DNA of 64,000 nucleotides. Source: Phenylobacterium sp. (GTDB lineage: Bacteria > Pseudomonadota > Alphaproteobacteria > Caulobacterales > Caulobacteraceae). Numbering within the stretch: the stretch's first letter is position 1; the number at the start of each line of letters is the position of its first letter. The notes under the pieces are model-generated. The model searched no databases and was not told where the DNA came from. It worked only from the letters and a program-made list of their open reading frames with translations. Positions 1 to 8,431 of the stretch are shown here, one piece after another. The DNA lies in contig NZ_JAUSLG010000038.1 of the NCBI RefSeq assembly GCF_030646615.1, forward strand, positions 62,001 through 126,000, read 5' to 3'. A program made the translations under genes and the position numbers.

Positions 1-225
1 CAGGTCGGGCAGGGTGACCACCACCAGCTGGCGGCCGGTGGCGCTCTCCAGGGCGGCCAGTTGCTGCGTCAGCTGCGCCTCGGTCTGGGGCGACAGCATG
101 TCGGCGCCGTCGACCACGCGGCCGCTCAACGCCGGGAAGGTGGGCGCGGTCTGGGCCTGTCCCGTCCCGGCGATCGCCAGGACGAGACCGAAGGCCAGGG
201 CGCAGGCGGCGCCGAACGACCTCAT
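1..225 (-). CDS. TPM-domain (YgcG-type) secreted protein, N-terminal part
   Basis: The reading frame starts at the ATG at 225 and runs off the left edge, so only about 75 residues are visible and the ORF track omits it. It opens with an export signal (MRSFGAACALAFGLVLAIAGTGQAQ). The first part of a TPM domain follows, with LSGRVVDGADMLSPQTEAQL and then the strand RQLVVVTL. This domain is found in periplasmic or membrane-anchored YgcG-like proteins, whose biochemical role is poorly defined. The ATG overlaps the lemA stop codon by 4 bases (ATGA), so the two are very likely co-transcribed and translationally coupled. LemA-TPM pairing is common in bacteria. Confidence 0.8.
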   Translation of the reverse strand, partial: MRSFGAACALAFGLVLAIAGTGQAQTAPTFPALSGRVVDGADMLSPQTEAQLTQQLAALESATGRQLVVVTLPDL

Positions 226-923
226 TGGGCGGGCGCAGGCTCAACAGCAGGGGCCGGCGCGGGGAGCGGAGCCGGGGCCGGGGCCGGTGTGGGAACCGGT
301 GTGGGCGCAGGCGCCGCCGGCTGCTCGAAGGTCACCGTCGGCGCGGTCTGGGCCGAGGCCGAGGCTTCGAAGGTCTGCATGGGCTCGGCCCAGCCATGGA
401 TCGTGTTAGCCCAGATGGCGCCGGGGAAGGTGCGGATCTCGGTATTGTAGTCGCGCACCGCCTCATTGTAGTCGCGCCGGGCGATGGCGATCCGGTTCTC
501 GGTGCCCTCGAGCTGGCTCTGCAGGGCCAGGAAGTTCTGGTTGGACTTCAGCTCCGGATAGCGCTCCTGGATCATCATCAGCCGGCCGAGCACCCCCGAC
601 AGCTGGTTCTGCGCCTCGGCGAACCGCTGGAACTGCTCGGGATCGGTGACGGTGTCGGCATTGACCTGGACCTGTGTGGCTGAGGCCCGCGCCTCGGTGA
701 CCGCCACCAGGACCTCACGCTCCTGGGCGGCGAAGCCCTGGACGGTGGAGACCAGGTTGGGGATCAGGTCCGAGCGGCGCTGATACTGGGTCTGCACCTC
801 GGCCCAGGCCGCCTTGGCCCGCTCGTCCTTGGTGGGAATGGTGTTGATGCCGCAGCCGGCCAGGGCCAGGGGCACGACGATCAGGACGGCGGCGCGGGCG
901 AGGCGGGCGATCAGTCTGGACAA
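222..923 (-). CDS. lemA: LemA family lipoprotein
   Basis: This 233-residue LemA family protein is predicted to be membrane-anchored with a helical periplasmic domain. The ORF track extends it to 1091, but the added residues are unlike LemA. I chose the TTG at 923, preceded by TTTGGAGCG, because it gives a normal signal with a lipobox (VPLALAGCG). The conserved LemA core follows: RRSDLIPNLVSTVQGFA, then a region resembling the family's FPELKSNQNF motif (YPELKSNQNFLALQSQL) and ENRIAIARRDYNEAVRDYN. The C-terminus is a Pro/Ala tail of about 40 residues ([18 protein letters not shown]), longer than in a typical LemA. It lies immediately upstream of the TPM-domain gene. LemA proteins are widespread but their function is not settled. 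Confidence 0.85.
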   Translation of the reverse strand: MSRLIARLARAAVLIVVPLALAGCGINTIPTKDERAKAAWAEVQTQYQRRSDLIPNLVSTVQGFAAQEREVLVAVTEARASATQVQVNADTVTDPEQFQRFAEAQNQLSGVLGRLMMIQERYPELKSNQNFLALQSQLEGTENRIAIARRDYNEAVRDYNTEIRTFPGAIWANTIHGWAEPMQTFEASASAQTAPTVTFEQPAAPAPTPVPTPAPAPAPLPAPAPAVEPAPAQ

Positions 924-1005
924 GGCGGGCGCTCCAAAGCGGTGATGGCGCAGTTTCGCCGCGAATGTGGGCTGCGCCTTGATCCGGCGCAATGGGCGAC
1001 AGGTT

Positions 1006-1608
1006 CTAGGCGCCGAGCGCCGCCTCCACCTGGTCCAGCCGGTCCTTGCCGAAGAACATCTCCTCGCCCACGAAGAAGGTGGGCACGCCAAAGGCGCCCC
1101 GGGCCGCCGCCGCCTCGGTCCCCGCCAGCAGCTCGGCCTTCACCTCCGGATCCTGCGTCGCCGCCAGCAACGCCTGAGCGTCGAGGCCGGCGGCCGTGAG
1201 CACTTCGGCGACCACGGCGGGATCATCCATCTTCCGCCCAGCCTCCCACATGGCGGCGAGGACGGCCTCCAGATAGGGCGCTTCGACTTCCGCGCGGCGG
1301 GCGGCGACCAGGCCGCGCATGATCAGCAGGGTGTTGACCGGAAAGTGCGGATTCATCTGGAAGGCGGCGAGCCCATGGCGGGCCACAAAGCGCCGGGTCT
1401 CCAGGTTCTCATAGGCGAGCTTGCCCTTGACCTCGGCGAAGGCCTCCACCGGCGAGCGGTTGCCGGTCAGCTTGAAGAGCCCGCCCAGCAGCACCGGCTG
1501 CACCGCCACCACGGCGCCGGTGCGCGCCAGGATCGGCGGCAGGGCGCGCCAGGACAGGTAGGCGTTGGGACTGCCAAAATCGAACAGGAATTCCAGGGTG
1601 GCGGCCAT
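1006..1608 (-). CDS. 2-hydroxychromene-2-carboxylate isomerase family protein (DsbA fold)
   Basis: This 200-residue protein belongs to the DsbA-fold, kappa-GST-like family that includes NahD, the glutathione-dependent 2-hydroxychromene-2-carboxylate isomerase of naphthalene degradation. The N-terminus FLFDFGSPNAYLSWRAL carries the family's Ser in place of a thioredoxin CxxC. LLGGLFKLTGNRSP and the C-terminal GAFGVPTFFVGEEMFFGKDRL are also typical. I moved the start from 1644 to the ATG at 1608, which has AAGGAGA upstream. The adjacent SDR ends 17 bases upstream, so they form a likely operon. No other aromatic-degradation genes are nearby, so the true substrate is unknown. A general thiol-disulfide or isomerase role is possible. 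Confidence 0.8.
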   Translation of the reverse strand: MAATLEFLFDFGSPNAYLSWRALPPILARTGAVVAVQPVLLGGLFKLTGNRSPVEAFAEVKGKLAYENLETRRFVARHGLAAFQMNPHFPVNTLLIMRGLVAARRAEVEAPYLEAVLAAMWEAGRKMDDPAVVAEVLTAAGLDAQALLAATQDPEVKAELLAGTEAAAARGAFGVPTFFVGEEMFFGKDRLDQVEAALGA

Positions 1609-1625
1609 TGGGCGTCTCTCCTTGC

Positions 1626-2366
1626 TCACCAGCTCTCCGACCACGGACGAAGATCGAGCTCATGGGTCCAGGCCGAGCGCGCCTGACGGTGAAGGGCCAC
1701 ATAGGTGGCGGCGATATCGGCGGGCTTGAGGATGGAGTCCTCGGCCAGGCGTTGTTCGATATCGGGCAGGTTTCCCCGGCTGAACACGCCATCGATGGCG
1801 CCGTCCACCACCACATGGGCCACGTGAATCCCCTTCGACCCCAGTTCGCGGGCCAGGCTCTGGGCGATGGCCCGCAGGCCGTGCTTGGCCGCGGCGAAGG
1901 CGGCGAACCCCTCGCGCCCGCGCACCGAGGCCGTGGCGCCGGTGAACAGGATCGTCCCGCGCCCGCGGGGCAGCATCACCCGGGCGGCCTCGCGGCCCGT
2001 GAGGAAGCCGGCGAAACAGGCCATCTCCCAGACCTTGGTGAAGACCCGGCTGGTGGTCTCCAGGATCGAAAAGCGGACATTGGCCCCGATGTTGAACACC
2101 ACCACCTCGATGGGGCCGACCTCGGCCTCGATGCGGTCGAACAGGGCGGCCATCTCGCCCTCCTCCCGAGCGTCGACCCCGTAGGCCCGGGCCTGACCGC
2201 CGGCGGCGATGATCTCGTCGGCCAGGGCCTGGAGCTGATCCCCATGGCGGGGCCTGCGGGTGACGCAGGCCACCAGGCCCTCGGCGGCGAAGGCCCTTGC
2301 GATCGCCCCGCCGACCCCGTCGCCGGCGCCGATGACCACGCAGGCGCCTCTGGGTTCATGGGTCAT
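1626..2366 (-). CDS. short-chain dehydrogenase/reductase (SDR) with Phe at the catalytic Tyr position
   Basis: This is a 246-residue classical-size SDR. The start is ATG 2366 (MTHEPRGA); the longer ORF-track start at 2618 reads back through the divergent regulator. The N-terminal Rossmann region VIGAGDGVGGAIARAF matches the GxxxGxG cofactor site. At the YxxxK motif the sequence is FAAAK, so the catalytic Tyr is Phe while the Lys is kept. The region before it, GATASVRGREGF, holds Ser and Thr but not at the standard spacing. A subgroup of bacterial SDRs shares this feature; their activity is unclear. It is divergent from an HxlR regulator and upstream of the isomerase, and is probably regulated by it. 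Confidence 0.85.
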   Translation of the reverse strand: MTHEPRGACVVIGAGDGVGGAIARAFAAEGLVACVTRRPRHGDQLQALADEIIAAGGQARAYGVDAREEGEMAALFDRIEAEVGPIEVVVFNIGANVRFSILETTSRVFTKVWEMACFAGFLTGREAARVMLPRGRGTILFTGATASVRGREGFAAFAAAKHGLRAIAQSLARELGSKGIHVAHVVVDGAIDGVFSRGNLPDIEQRLAEDSILKPADIAATYVALHRQARSAWTHELDLRPWSESW

Positions 2367-2376
2367 AGGTTGCTCC

Positions 2377-2414
2377 GTTCTGAATTCGAACTCAGGCTCG
2401 TATTGAATTTGAAC
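2377..2414. promoter_or_regulatory. paired TGAATTYGAAC repeats between SDR and HxlR genes (candidate operator)
   Basis: The 91-base divergent gap contains TGAATTCGAAC at 2381-2391 and TGAATTTGAAC at 2404-2414, two direct repeats 23 bases apart (about two helical turns). The first also sits in an imperfect palindrome, GTTCTGAATTCGAAC. HxlR-family proteins usually bind repeats in their own divergent promoter, so this is the likely operator. The role is inferred, not shown. Confidence 0.5.
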
Positions 2415-2457
2415 GGAGTCAATCGCATCATTGGCCGGCAACGGGAGGCCGACCGCG

Positions 2458-2928
2458 ATGAAATGGGATGAGCTGGCGCAGGAGCCCTGTTCGGTGGCCC
2501 GGTCCCTGGCGGTGATCGGCGACCGCTGGACCCTGATGATCCTGCGTGACGCTTTCTTGGGCGTGCGCCGGTTCGAGGCCTTCCAGGCCAGGCTGGGCAT
2601 TTCCCGCAGCATCGTCACCGAGCGGCTGAACCTGCTGGTCGCTGCAGGCGTGATGCAGCGCCGCCTCTATCAGGATCGCCCCGTCCGTCACGAATACCGC
2701 CTGACCGACAAGGGTCTCGACCTGCATCCGGTGATCATGGCCCTCGTCGACTGGGGCGACCGCCACTATGCGGGCGAGGCTGGTCCGCCGATCCTGCGGC
2801 GGCACAAGGGCTGCGGCTGCGACTTCCACGCCGTCCAGGTCTGCTCCGAATGCGGCGAGCCCGTCACCGCCCGCGATGTGGAGGCGAGACCTGGGCCTGC
2901 CGCGGCGACGCTGCGAAGCCCCGCATGA
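2458..2928 (+). CDS. HxlR family winged-helix transcriptional regulator
   Basis: This 156-residue regulator has the HxlR signature near its N-terminus: CSVARSLAVIGDRWTLMILRDAF, then a winged helix-turn-helix (RFEAFQARLGISRSIVTERLNLL) and a wing ending HEYRLTDKGLDL. The C-terminus is Cys-rich (GCGCDFHAVQVCSECGEP), a possible metal site or redox sensor also seen in larger HxlR members. I use the ATG at 2458 with GGGAGG nine bases upstream rather than the track start at 2431. It is divergent from the SDR/isomerase pair and overlaps the downstream VOC gene by 4 bases (ATGA), so it probably controls both sides. The ligand is unknown. Confidence 0.88.
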   Translation: MKWDELAQEPCSVARSLAVIGDRWTLMILRDAFLGVRRFEAFQARLGISRSIVTERLNLLVAAGVMQRRLYQDRPVRHEYRLTDKGLDLHPVIMALVDWGDRHYAGEAGPPILRRHKGCGCDFHAVQVCSECGEPVTARDVEARPGPAAATLRSPA

Positions 2929-3656
2929 TCAGGCTGGATCATATCGCCATCTGGACCGACCAGAGGGATGATCTGCTGAACCTCGTGGCCGACGCCGCCG
3001 GTCTCGGGATCATCGATGGCTACACCCCGGCCGGAAACCTGGTGGCCCGCGGCGTTCGCTTCGCCAATGGGCCGTTCCTCGATGTCCACCAGGTCGAGAA
3101 ACCGTCCCCTGACGACGGCCGGCCCTTTCACCGGCTGGTCGGCCTGAATGGTGATATCGACCAGGTCGAGCGCCGGGCGACAGCGTCCGGCCTGCGCGCC
3201 AAGGCGGCCCGCCGGGCCGAGGCCGCGCAACCGCAACTGGAAGCGCCCTGGGATCTGCTATCATTCCGCAAGGGACAGGGGCTGGCCTCCCAGATGTTTG
3301 TGATCGCCTACCACTCAGGCGCCCCCACCCTGCCGGACTTTGAAAGCCCGCTCTATGATCCGGCAGGGCCGGGCGCCGGTTCGGCTGAGCTGTCCCGGGT
3401 CTGGCTTCCCGAAGCCGATCTCGAGGCGGCGCAGGCGGTGCTCTCGGCCTTGGGCGCCAAGACCGCAGGCCCCGTGCAGTCGCCCCTGCCGCCCTATGAA
3501 GGCATGGCCTTCGACCTGGGCCCCACCCAGCTCGTTCTCGCCAGTCCTTGGGGTCCGCCGAGTGCGTTGCGGCTGGACATCCAAGCCGGCGGCGAAGACC
3601 CGAGAACGCTCTCGCCGCTGCCCGAGATCACCTTCGTGCTCAACGGGGCGGCTTGA
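2925..3656 (+). CDS. VOC-superfamily / glyoxalase-like domain protein
   Basis: This protein of 243 residues begins MIRLDHIAIWTD, the first strand of a VOC (vicinal oxygen chelate) fold with the His often used as a metal ligand. The length and the two-part structure fit the glyoxalase-like group (PF13468 type), which pairs two VOC-type modules. The start at 2925 overlaps the HxlR stop codon in an ATGA arrangement, giving tight coupling. No substrate can be inferred from sequence. Being co-transcribed with a regulator facing an SDR and a GST-like isomerase suggests a small detoxification or catabolic unit. It ends 40 bases before the convergent ABC exporter stop. Confidence 0.7.
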   Translation: MIRLDHIAIWTDQRDDLLNLVADAAGLGIIDGYTPAGNLVARGVRFANGPFLDVHQVEKPSPDDGRPFHRLVGLNGDIDQVERRATASGLRAKAARRAEAAQPQLEAPWDLLSFRKGQGLASQMFVIAYHSGAPTLPDFESPLYDPAGPGAGSAELSRVWLPEADLEAAQAVLSALGAKTAGPVQSPLPPYEGMAFDLGPTQLVLASPWGPPSALRLDIQAGGEDPRTLSPLPEITFVLNGAA

Positions 3657-3696
3657 GCCGTCCGGTCGAGCCCAGCCGCCTATGGCTCGCCCAAGC

Positions 3697-5580
3697 TCAG
3701 GTCCGCGTCGCGAACTCCGCATCGCCGGTGGCGGCCACCTGGGCGTCGTCGAACGAGGCGTGGGCCGAGGTGTAGAGCCGCGAATAGAGCCCCTTATTGG
3801 CCATCAGCGCCTCATGCGGTCCCTGCTCCAGGATGTGGCCCTGCTGCAGCACGATGATCTTGTCGGCGTCGCGGATGGTGGCCAGCCGGTGGGCGATGAC
3901 GATGCAGGTGCGTCCCGCAAACAGCACCTTCAGCGCCTTCTGGATCGCCTGTTCGGTGAAGGAGTCGATATTGGCTGTGGCCTCGTCGAGGATCAGGATC
4001 TGGGGATCGGCCACCAGGGCGCGGGCGAAGGACAACAGCTGTCGCTGTCCCAGCGAGAGGTTGCGGCCCCGCTGACCGAGCTGGGTGTCGTAGCCCTCGG
4101 GCAGGCGCATGATGAAGTCATGGGCCGAGACGGACTTGGCCGCCGAGATCACGTCCTCCCGGGTGGCGCCTTCGGTGTTGTAGCGGATGTTCTCCTCGAT
4201 GGTGCCGCTGAACAGGAAGGGCTCCTGCAGCACCATGCCGATATTGCGGCCCAGGGACTCCAGCGTCACGTCGCGCACGTCGCGGCCGCCGATCAGCACC
4301 TGGCCCTGGTCCACCTCATAGAAGCGGTGGGCGAGCGCGATGATGCTGGTCTTGCCTGAGCCGGTAGGGCCCACCAGGGCGACCACCTGGCGGGGCCGGA
4401 CCTCGAAGCTCACATCGTGCAGGACCGGCCGAGCCGGATCATAGCCAAAGGTGACATTGCGGAACTCCACCGTCGGCTCGAAGTCGGCCAGGGGCTGGGC
4501 GTCGGGCTTGTCGACAATGGTCACCGGCACATCCAGCACCTCGAAGATCCGGTGCCCGGCCGCCATGGCCCGCTGCATGATGGTGTACTGCATGGACAGC
4601 ATGCGCACGGGATCGAAGAACCGCTGCACATAGAAGATGAAGGCGACCATGACGCCGACGTCCAGCCGCCCCCCCAGCACCGCATTGCCGCCGACCACGA
4701 TGACGATGCCCATGGCCAGGCCGGTCAGCACGTCCACCGTCGGCACCATCACCTGGGTCATGGCCGCCGAGTTGTTCTGGGCGACCATGTTCTCCCGGGC
4801 CTTCTCCGAATAGAGCTCGAAGTTCATCGCCTCGCGGCGGCTCTCCTGGACGGTGCGGACCCCCTGGATGTTCTCGGCCAGGGCGCTGTTGGCGGTGGAC
4901 GATGCGTCGCGGGCTTCCCGGAAGGTCTTCTTGGAGAAGGGCAGCCAGATGGCCCGGACCACGATCAGGGCCGGGATCACCGTGAGGGTCAGCAGGCCCA
5001 ACTGCAGGTCCATGCTGAGCAGGGCGACCGTGATGCCGATCAGGAGCGCGATGTCGCCCACTGCGCCTGTGGTGCTCTCCAGGAACTCCTGCAGGGCGTT
5101 CACGTCCCCCTGCAGCCTGGCCATGATCCGGCCCACATGGGTCTTGTCCATGAAGGACAGGGAGACGTCCTGGAAGTGGCTGAACATGGAGCGGCGGACA
5201 TCGAAGATGACCCGCTGGGCCAGCCGCGAACTCATCCACTGTTCGAGGAAGAAGGCGCCGGCGTTCAGGATCACCACGCCGACGAAGACGGCGATGATCA
5301 TGTCCAGGCGCGCATTGTCGCCGCCGCCGACCGCGGCGTTCACCGCCTGGCCGATCATGTAGGGGATGGCGATGGCCGTGGCCGCCGAGATCAGCACGGC
5401 GATCTGCGCCCCGATCACGAACGCCTTGTGCGGCTTCAGATAGGGGATGAACCGCCCCAGGACCTTGGGGTTGATCGAGGCGAAGATCTCCTCGGCGTCG
5501 TCATTGCCCAGGGTGGCCCGGGGCCGGCGGGGCGTTTGCGAGGCGACATCATTGCCGCGGTCGAAGACGAAGTCGCTCAT
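3697..5580 (-). CDS. ABC exporter half-transporter, catalytic-type NBD (subunit 2 of heterodimer)
   Basis: This 627-residue protein fuses an ABC type-1 exporter membrane domain (about residues 50-350, six helices) to a nucleotide-binding domain. Walker A is GPTGSGKTS near residue 403, Walker B is ILILDEAT near 527 with the catalytic Glu intact, and the H-loop is IVIAHRLATI. The signature motif is LSLGQ rather than LSGGQ. Its partner, encoded just upstream with a 4-base overlap, has the reverse arrangement. In heterodimeric exporters such as TM287/288 and BmrCD, a degenerate signature in one subunit pairs with a degenerate Walker B in the other, so the pair is almost certainly one heterodimer. 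Drug or lipid export is likely; the substrate is unknown. Confidence 0.9.
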   Translation of the reverse strand: MSDFVFDRGNDVASQTPRRPRATLGNDDAEEIFASINPKVLGRFIPYLKPHKAFVIGAQIAVLISAATAIAIPYMIGQAVNAAVGGGDNARLDMIIAVFVGVVILNAGAFFLEQWMSSRLAQRVIFDVRRSMFSHFQDVSLSFMDKTHVGRIMARLQGDVNALQEFLESTTGAVGDIALLIGITVALLSMDLQLGLLTLTVIPALIVVRAIWLPFSKKTFREARDASSTANSALAENIQGVRTVQESRREAMNFELYSEKARENMVAQNNSAAMTQVMVPTVDVLTGLAMGIVIVVGGNAVLGGRLDVGVMVAFIFYVQRFFDPVRMLSMQYTIMQRAMAAGHRIFEVLDVPVTIVDKPDAQPLADFEPTVEFRNVTFGYDPARPVLHDVSFEVRPRQVVALVGPTGSGKTSIIALAHRFYEVDQGQVLIGGRDVRDVTLESLGRNIGMVLQEPFLFSGTIEENIRYNTEGATREDVISAAKSVSAHDFIMRLPEGYDTQLGQRGRNLSLGQRQLLSFARALVADPQILILDEATANIDSFTEQAIQKALKVLFAGRTCIVIAHRLATIRDADKIIVLQQGHILEQGPHEALMANKGLYSRLYTSAHASFDDAQVAATGDAEFATRT

Positions 5581-7481
5581 GCCCGCACCCCCTGGATCTG
5601 GTTGGCGACCGCTTCGGGGTCAATGGTCGGCTCCGGCGGCAGGTCTTCGGCCAGCCCCCCCTGATCGGCCCGGGTCTGCAGGGCGTAGAGGTCGGCATAG
5701 ACGCCGCCGGCGGCCACCAGCGTCTGGTGGTCGCCGCGCTCCACCACCCGGCCCTCGTCCAGCACGATGATCTGGTCGGCGTGCATCAGCGAGGACAGGC
5801 GGTGGGCGATGATCACGGTCGCCTTGGCCTTGGTGGCGCTGGCCAGGGCGTCGCGGACCTTGCGCTCGGTGACCGCGTCGATGGCGGCGGTGGAGTCGTC
5901 GAAGATCATGACGCCAGGCCCGGGCACCACGCCCCGGGCGATGGACATCCGCTGGCGCTGGCCGCCCGACAAGGCCACGCCCCGCTCGCCCACCCGGGTG
6001 GTGTAGCCTATGGGCAGGCCGGCGATATAGTCGTGCAGTTGGGCGGTGCGGGCGGCGCCGACGATGCGATCCTCCTCGGCCCAGGGATCGGCATAGGCGA
6101 CATTGTTGGTCACCGTGGTGTCGAACAGGAAGGCCTCCTGCTGCACCAGGCCGACATATTCCCGCAGGGAGGCCAGGCTGACCTCGCGGATGTCCTGGCC
6201 GTCGATGGTGATCCTGCCGCCGGTGACGTCATAGAAACGGGGAATCAGGTTGGCGATGGTCGACTTGCCGCTGCCCGGCGCGCCGACGACGCCCAGGGTC
6301 TGGCCCGGTCGGACCTCGAAACTGACATCGCTCAGCACCGGCCGGCCCACGTCATAGGCGAAGTCCACATGCTCGAAGCGCAGGACTCCTTGCGTCGGCG
6401 CCAGCGGCTGGGCGCCCGGCGCATCGGCGATCTCGGGCTCCAGGTCGAGGACCTCGAACACCCGCCCGCCCGATGAGGTGGCCCGGGCGGCCGAGGCGAA
6501 GATCATGGCGATCTGCCGGATCGGCGCCTGCAGCAGGGTCATATAGGCGAGGAACTCGGTAAGCCGGCCCACCGACATGGCGCCGGCGATCACCTGGTGG
6601 CCGCCGTACCAGAGCAGCAGGGCCATGGAGCCGTAATAGCTCAGCGTCATGGCGGTGATCGCCCGGAAGCGCAGGGTGATGCGCTTGAACGAATACTGCA
6701 GGGCGTTGTCGGCGGCGACGTCGAACTTGCCCATCTCGAAGGCCTTGGCCGAGAAGGCGCGCACCACCCGGATGCCCTGGAGATTTTCCTCCATGGTCAG
6801 GGTCAGCACCGACATCAGCTGCTGAACCCGCAGCCAGGTCACCCGCAGCATGATCCCCATCCGCGCCAGGACCCAGCTGGCGAACGGCACGAAGGCCAGG
6901 GCCAGGAAGGCCATTGTCACGTCGGTGGAGAACATCATGAAGGCCGAGACCGACAGCAGCATGACCAGCGTCAGGGTCTGCATCATGCCGCCCTGGATGA
7001 AGGCCCGCGTGCCCTCCAGGTCCAGCATCCCCCGGGTCACCAGGTCGCCGGAATGGATCTTGTCGTGGAAGCCGAAGGACAGGCGCTGAAGCTGCTGGAA
7101 GAAGGCCAGGCGCAGGTCATAGGCCACCTTCTGGCTGACCTTTTCGGCCACATAGCCCCCATAGCCGGTGAGCAGGCCGCGAAGGCTGGCGGCCCCCAGA
7201 ACCAGCAGCGCCGTGGTGATCAGGGCGCGCTGGACGTCATCGACGCTGGCGTTCTCGCTGGCCAGCAGCAGATGGGCCTGGTCCACCGCCTGGCCGAAGA
7301 GCCGGGGCAGGGTCAGGCTGAACAGGGCCGCGCCAATGGAACAGCCGACGGCCAGGGCGACCAGGCCCGGATAGCGCAGGGCCAATCCCATGATTCTGCG
7401 CAGCACCCGGGGCATGGCCGAGACGTCAATCGACACAGAATCCGCCGCCGCATCCCTGGGGGAGGGGCGTGAATCACTCAT
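5577..7481 (-). CDS. ABC exporter half-transporter, degenerate Walker B (subunit 1 of heterodimer)
   Basis: This 634-residue half-transporter has a membrane domain (about residues 35-330) and a C-terminal NBD with Walker A GAPGSGKST near residue 399, intact signature LSGGQRQ and H-loop VIIAHRLSSL. Walker B reads VMIFDDST, so the catalytic Glu is Asp and the site formed with its own Walker motifs should hydrolyse ATP poorly. Together with the partner's LSLGQ this predicts one degenerate and one working ATP site. The start MSDSRPSPRD at 7481 is the only sensible one. It is the first gene of the pair and shares ATGA with the second. The 143 bases upstream probably hold the promoter. Confidence 0.9.
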   Translation of the reverse strand: MSDSRPSPRDAAADSVSIDVSAMPRVLRRIMGLALRYPGLVALAVGCSIGAALFSLTLPRLFGQAVDQAHLLLASENASVDDVQRALITTALLVLGAASLRGLLTGYGGYVAEKVSQKVAYDLRLAFFQQLQRLSFGFHDKIHSGDLVTRGMLDLEGTRAFIQGGMMQTLTLVMLLSVSAFMMFSTDVTMAFLALAFVPFASWVLARMGIMLRVTWLRVQQLMSVLTLTMEENLQGIRVVRAFSAKAFEMGKFDVAADNALQYSFKRITLRFRAITAMTLSYYGSMALLLWYGGHQVIAGAMSVGRLTEFLAYMTLLQAPIRQIAMIFASAARATSSGGRVFEVLDLEPEIADAPGAQPLAPTQGVLRFEHVDFAYDVGRPVLSDVSFEVRPGQTLGVVGAPGSGKSTIANLIPRFYDVTGGRITIDGQDIREVSLASLREYVGLVQQEAFLFDTTVTNNVAYADPWAEEDRIVGAARTAQLHDYIAGLPIGYTTRVGERGVALSGGQRQRMSIARGVVPGPGVMIFDDSTAAIDAVTERKVRDALASATKAKATVIIAHRLSSLMHADQIIVLDEGRVVERGDHQTLVAAGGVYADLYALQTRADQGGLAEDLPPEPTIDPEAVANQIQGVRA

Positions 7482-7624
7482 CTGAAAATGTCCAATCTTG
7501 GTATGACGCCATCATGCGGCGCCACCAGGGGTCGCGCCACCATCTTTTGACGCGCCCGCCAAATAGTCCGCCCACGTGACATCCATCCCCACGCGGGCGA
7601 CCAGACAGGACAGACAAGTTGGCG

Positions 7625-8431
7625 TCAGGCCGCCGAAGGGTGGGCCTGTGGCGTCAGGGTGACGGGATTTCGCGGCGCCCTGGGTCGGGCGCGAATCCGC
7701 TCGCCCTTCAGCCAGATCTTCAGGGCTTCCCAGTGGATGGCGCCCATGACGCCCAGGGTCATCCAGGGGTGGCCCAACCAGGCGGCCAGCAGGCGCCGGT
7801 CATCCAGCGGCTGGCGCTGACCGGCGAAGCTGGCCGAGAGCAGCGGCCCCTGGGCGTCGGCCACCTCGATGCTGACGGCCAGGCCAGCCGTCTCGCCCTG
7901 TCCCGGCGGACGGACCTTGAAGGCGTAGGTCAGGTCCATGTCCATGAAGGGCGAGACGAAGAACACCTTGTCGGCGCTCTGGCGCACGACCCCGCCCGAC
8001 CCGTCCGCCGCCACCGGGATCAGATAGCTGTGCCGGTCGCCGAAGGTGTTGTTGACCTCATAGAGGATGGCGCTGAGCGCCCCGTCCGGCCGATGGCAGA
8101 AATAGACGCTGATGGGGTTGAAGACGCCGCCCAGCACCCGCGGCATGCAAAGCAGGCGCACCGCCCCGCCGCCCTCTAGGCCCGCCGTCGCCAGGTGTTG
8201 TTCCACCTGGATCTTGAGCGGCGTTTCCGAACCGTCCCCGTGGTCGCAGGTCTGGAAGCTCATCAGACCAGGGCCGTCGAAGCCGAACAGGCGAAGCCCC
8301 CGACCCAGCGCCGGCCCCTCATCCAGGTCCAGCAGCAGCATGAAGATGCGATAGCGCAGGGCGTGCGTCCGCGGCCGCGTCCGCCGATGGCTGACGAGGC
8401 CGGAATACAGCGCGCTGGCGCGCTCGCTCAC
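7625..8431 (-). CDS. DUF1365 family protein (lipid-modification cassette)
   Basis: This 268-residue DUF1365 protein starts at GTG 8431, overlapping the upstream amine-oxidase stop by 4 bases (GTGA). Family features include YSGLVSHRRTRPRTHALRYRIFMLLLDLDE at the N-terminus, RVLGGVFNPISVYFCHR and ILYEVNNTFGDRHSYL in the middle, and KVFFVSPFMDMDLTYAF. DUF1365 genes are habitually next to flavin amine oxidases and Cfa-type methyltransferases, as here. In Rhodobacter sphaeroides a comparable set belongs to the RpoE/ChrR singlet-oxygen response and is tied to methylated and furan fatty acids. The molecular activity of DUF1365 is not established to my knowledge, so a role in phospholipid acyl-chain modification is inferred from context. 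Confidence 0.88.
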   Translation of the reverse strand: MSERASALYSGLVSHRRTRPRTHALRYRIFMLLLDLDEGPALGRGLRLFGFDGPGLMSFQTCDHGDGSETPLKIQVEQHLATAGLEGGGAVRLLCMPRVLGGVFNPISVYFCHRPDGALSAILYEVNNTFGDRHSYLIPVAADGSGGVVRQSADKVFFVSPFMDMDLTYAFKVRPPGQGETAGLAVSIEVADAQGPLLSASFAGQRQPLDDRRLLAAWLGHPWMTLGVMGAIHWEALKIWLKGERIRARPRAPRNPVTLTPQAHPSAA

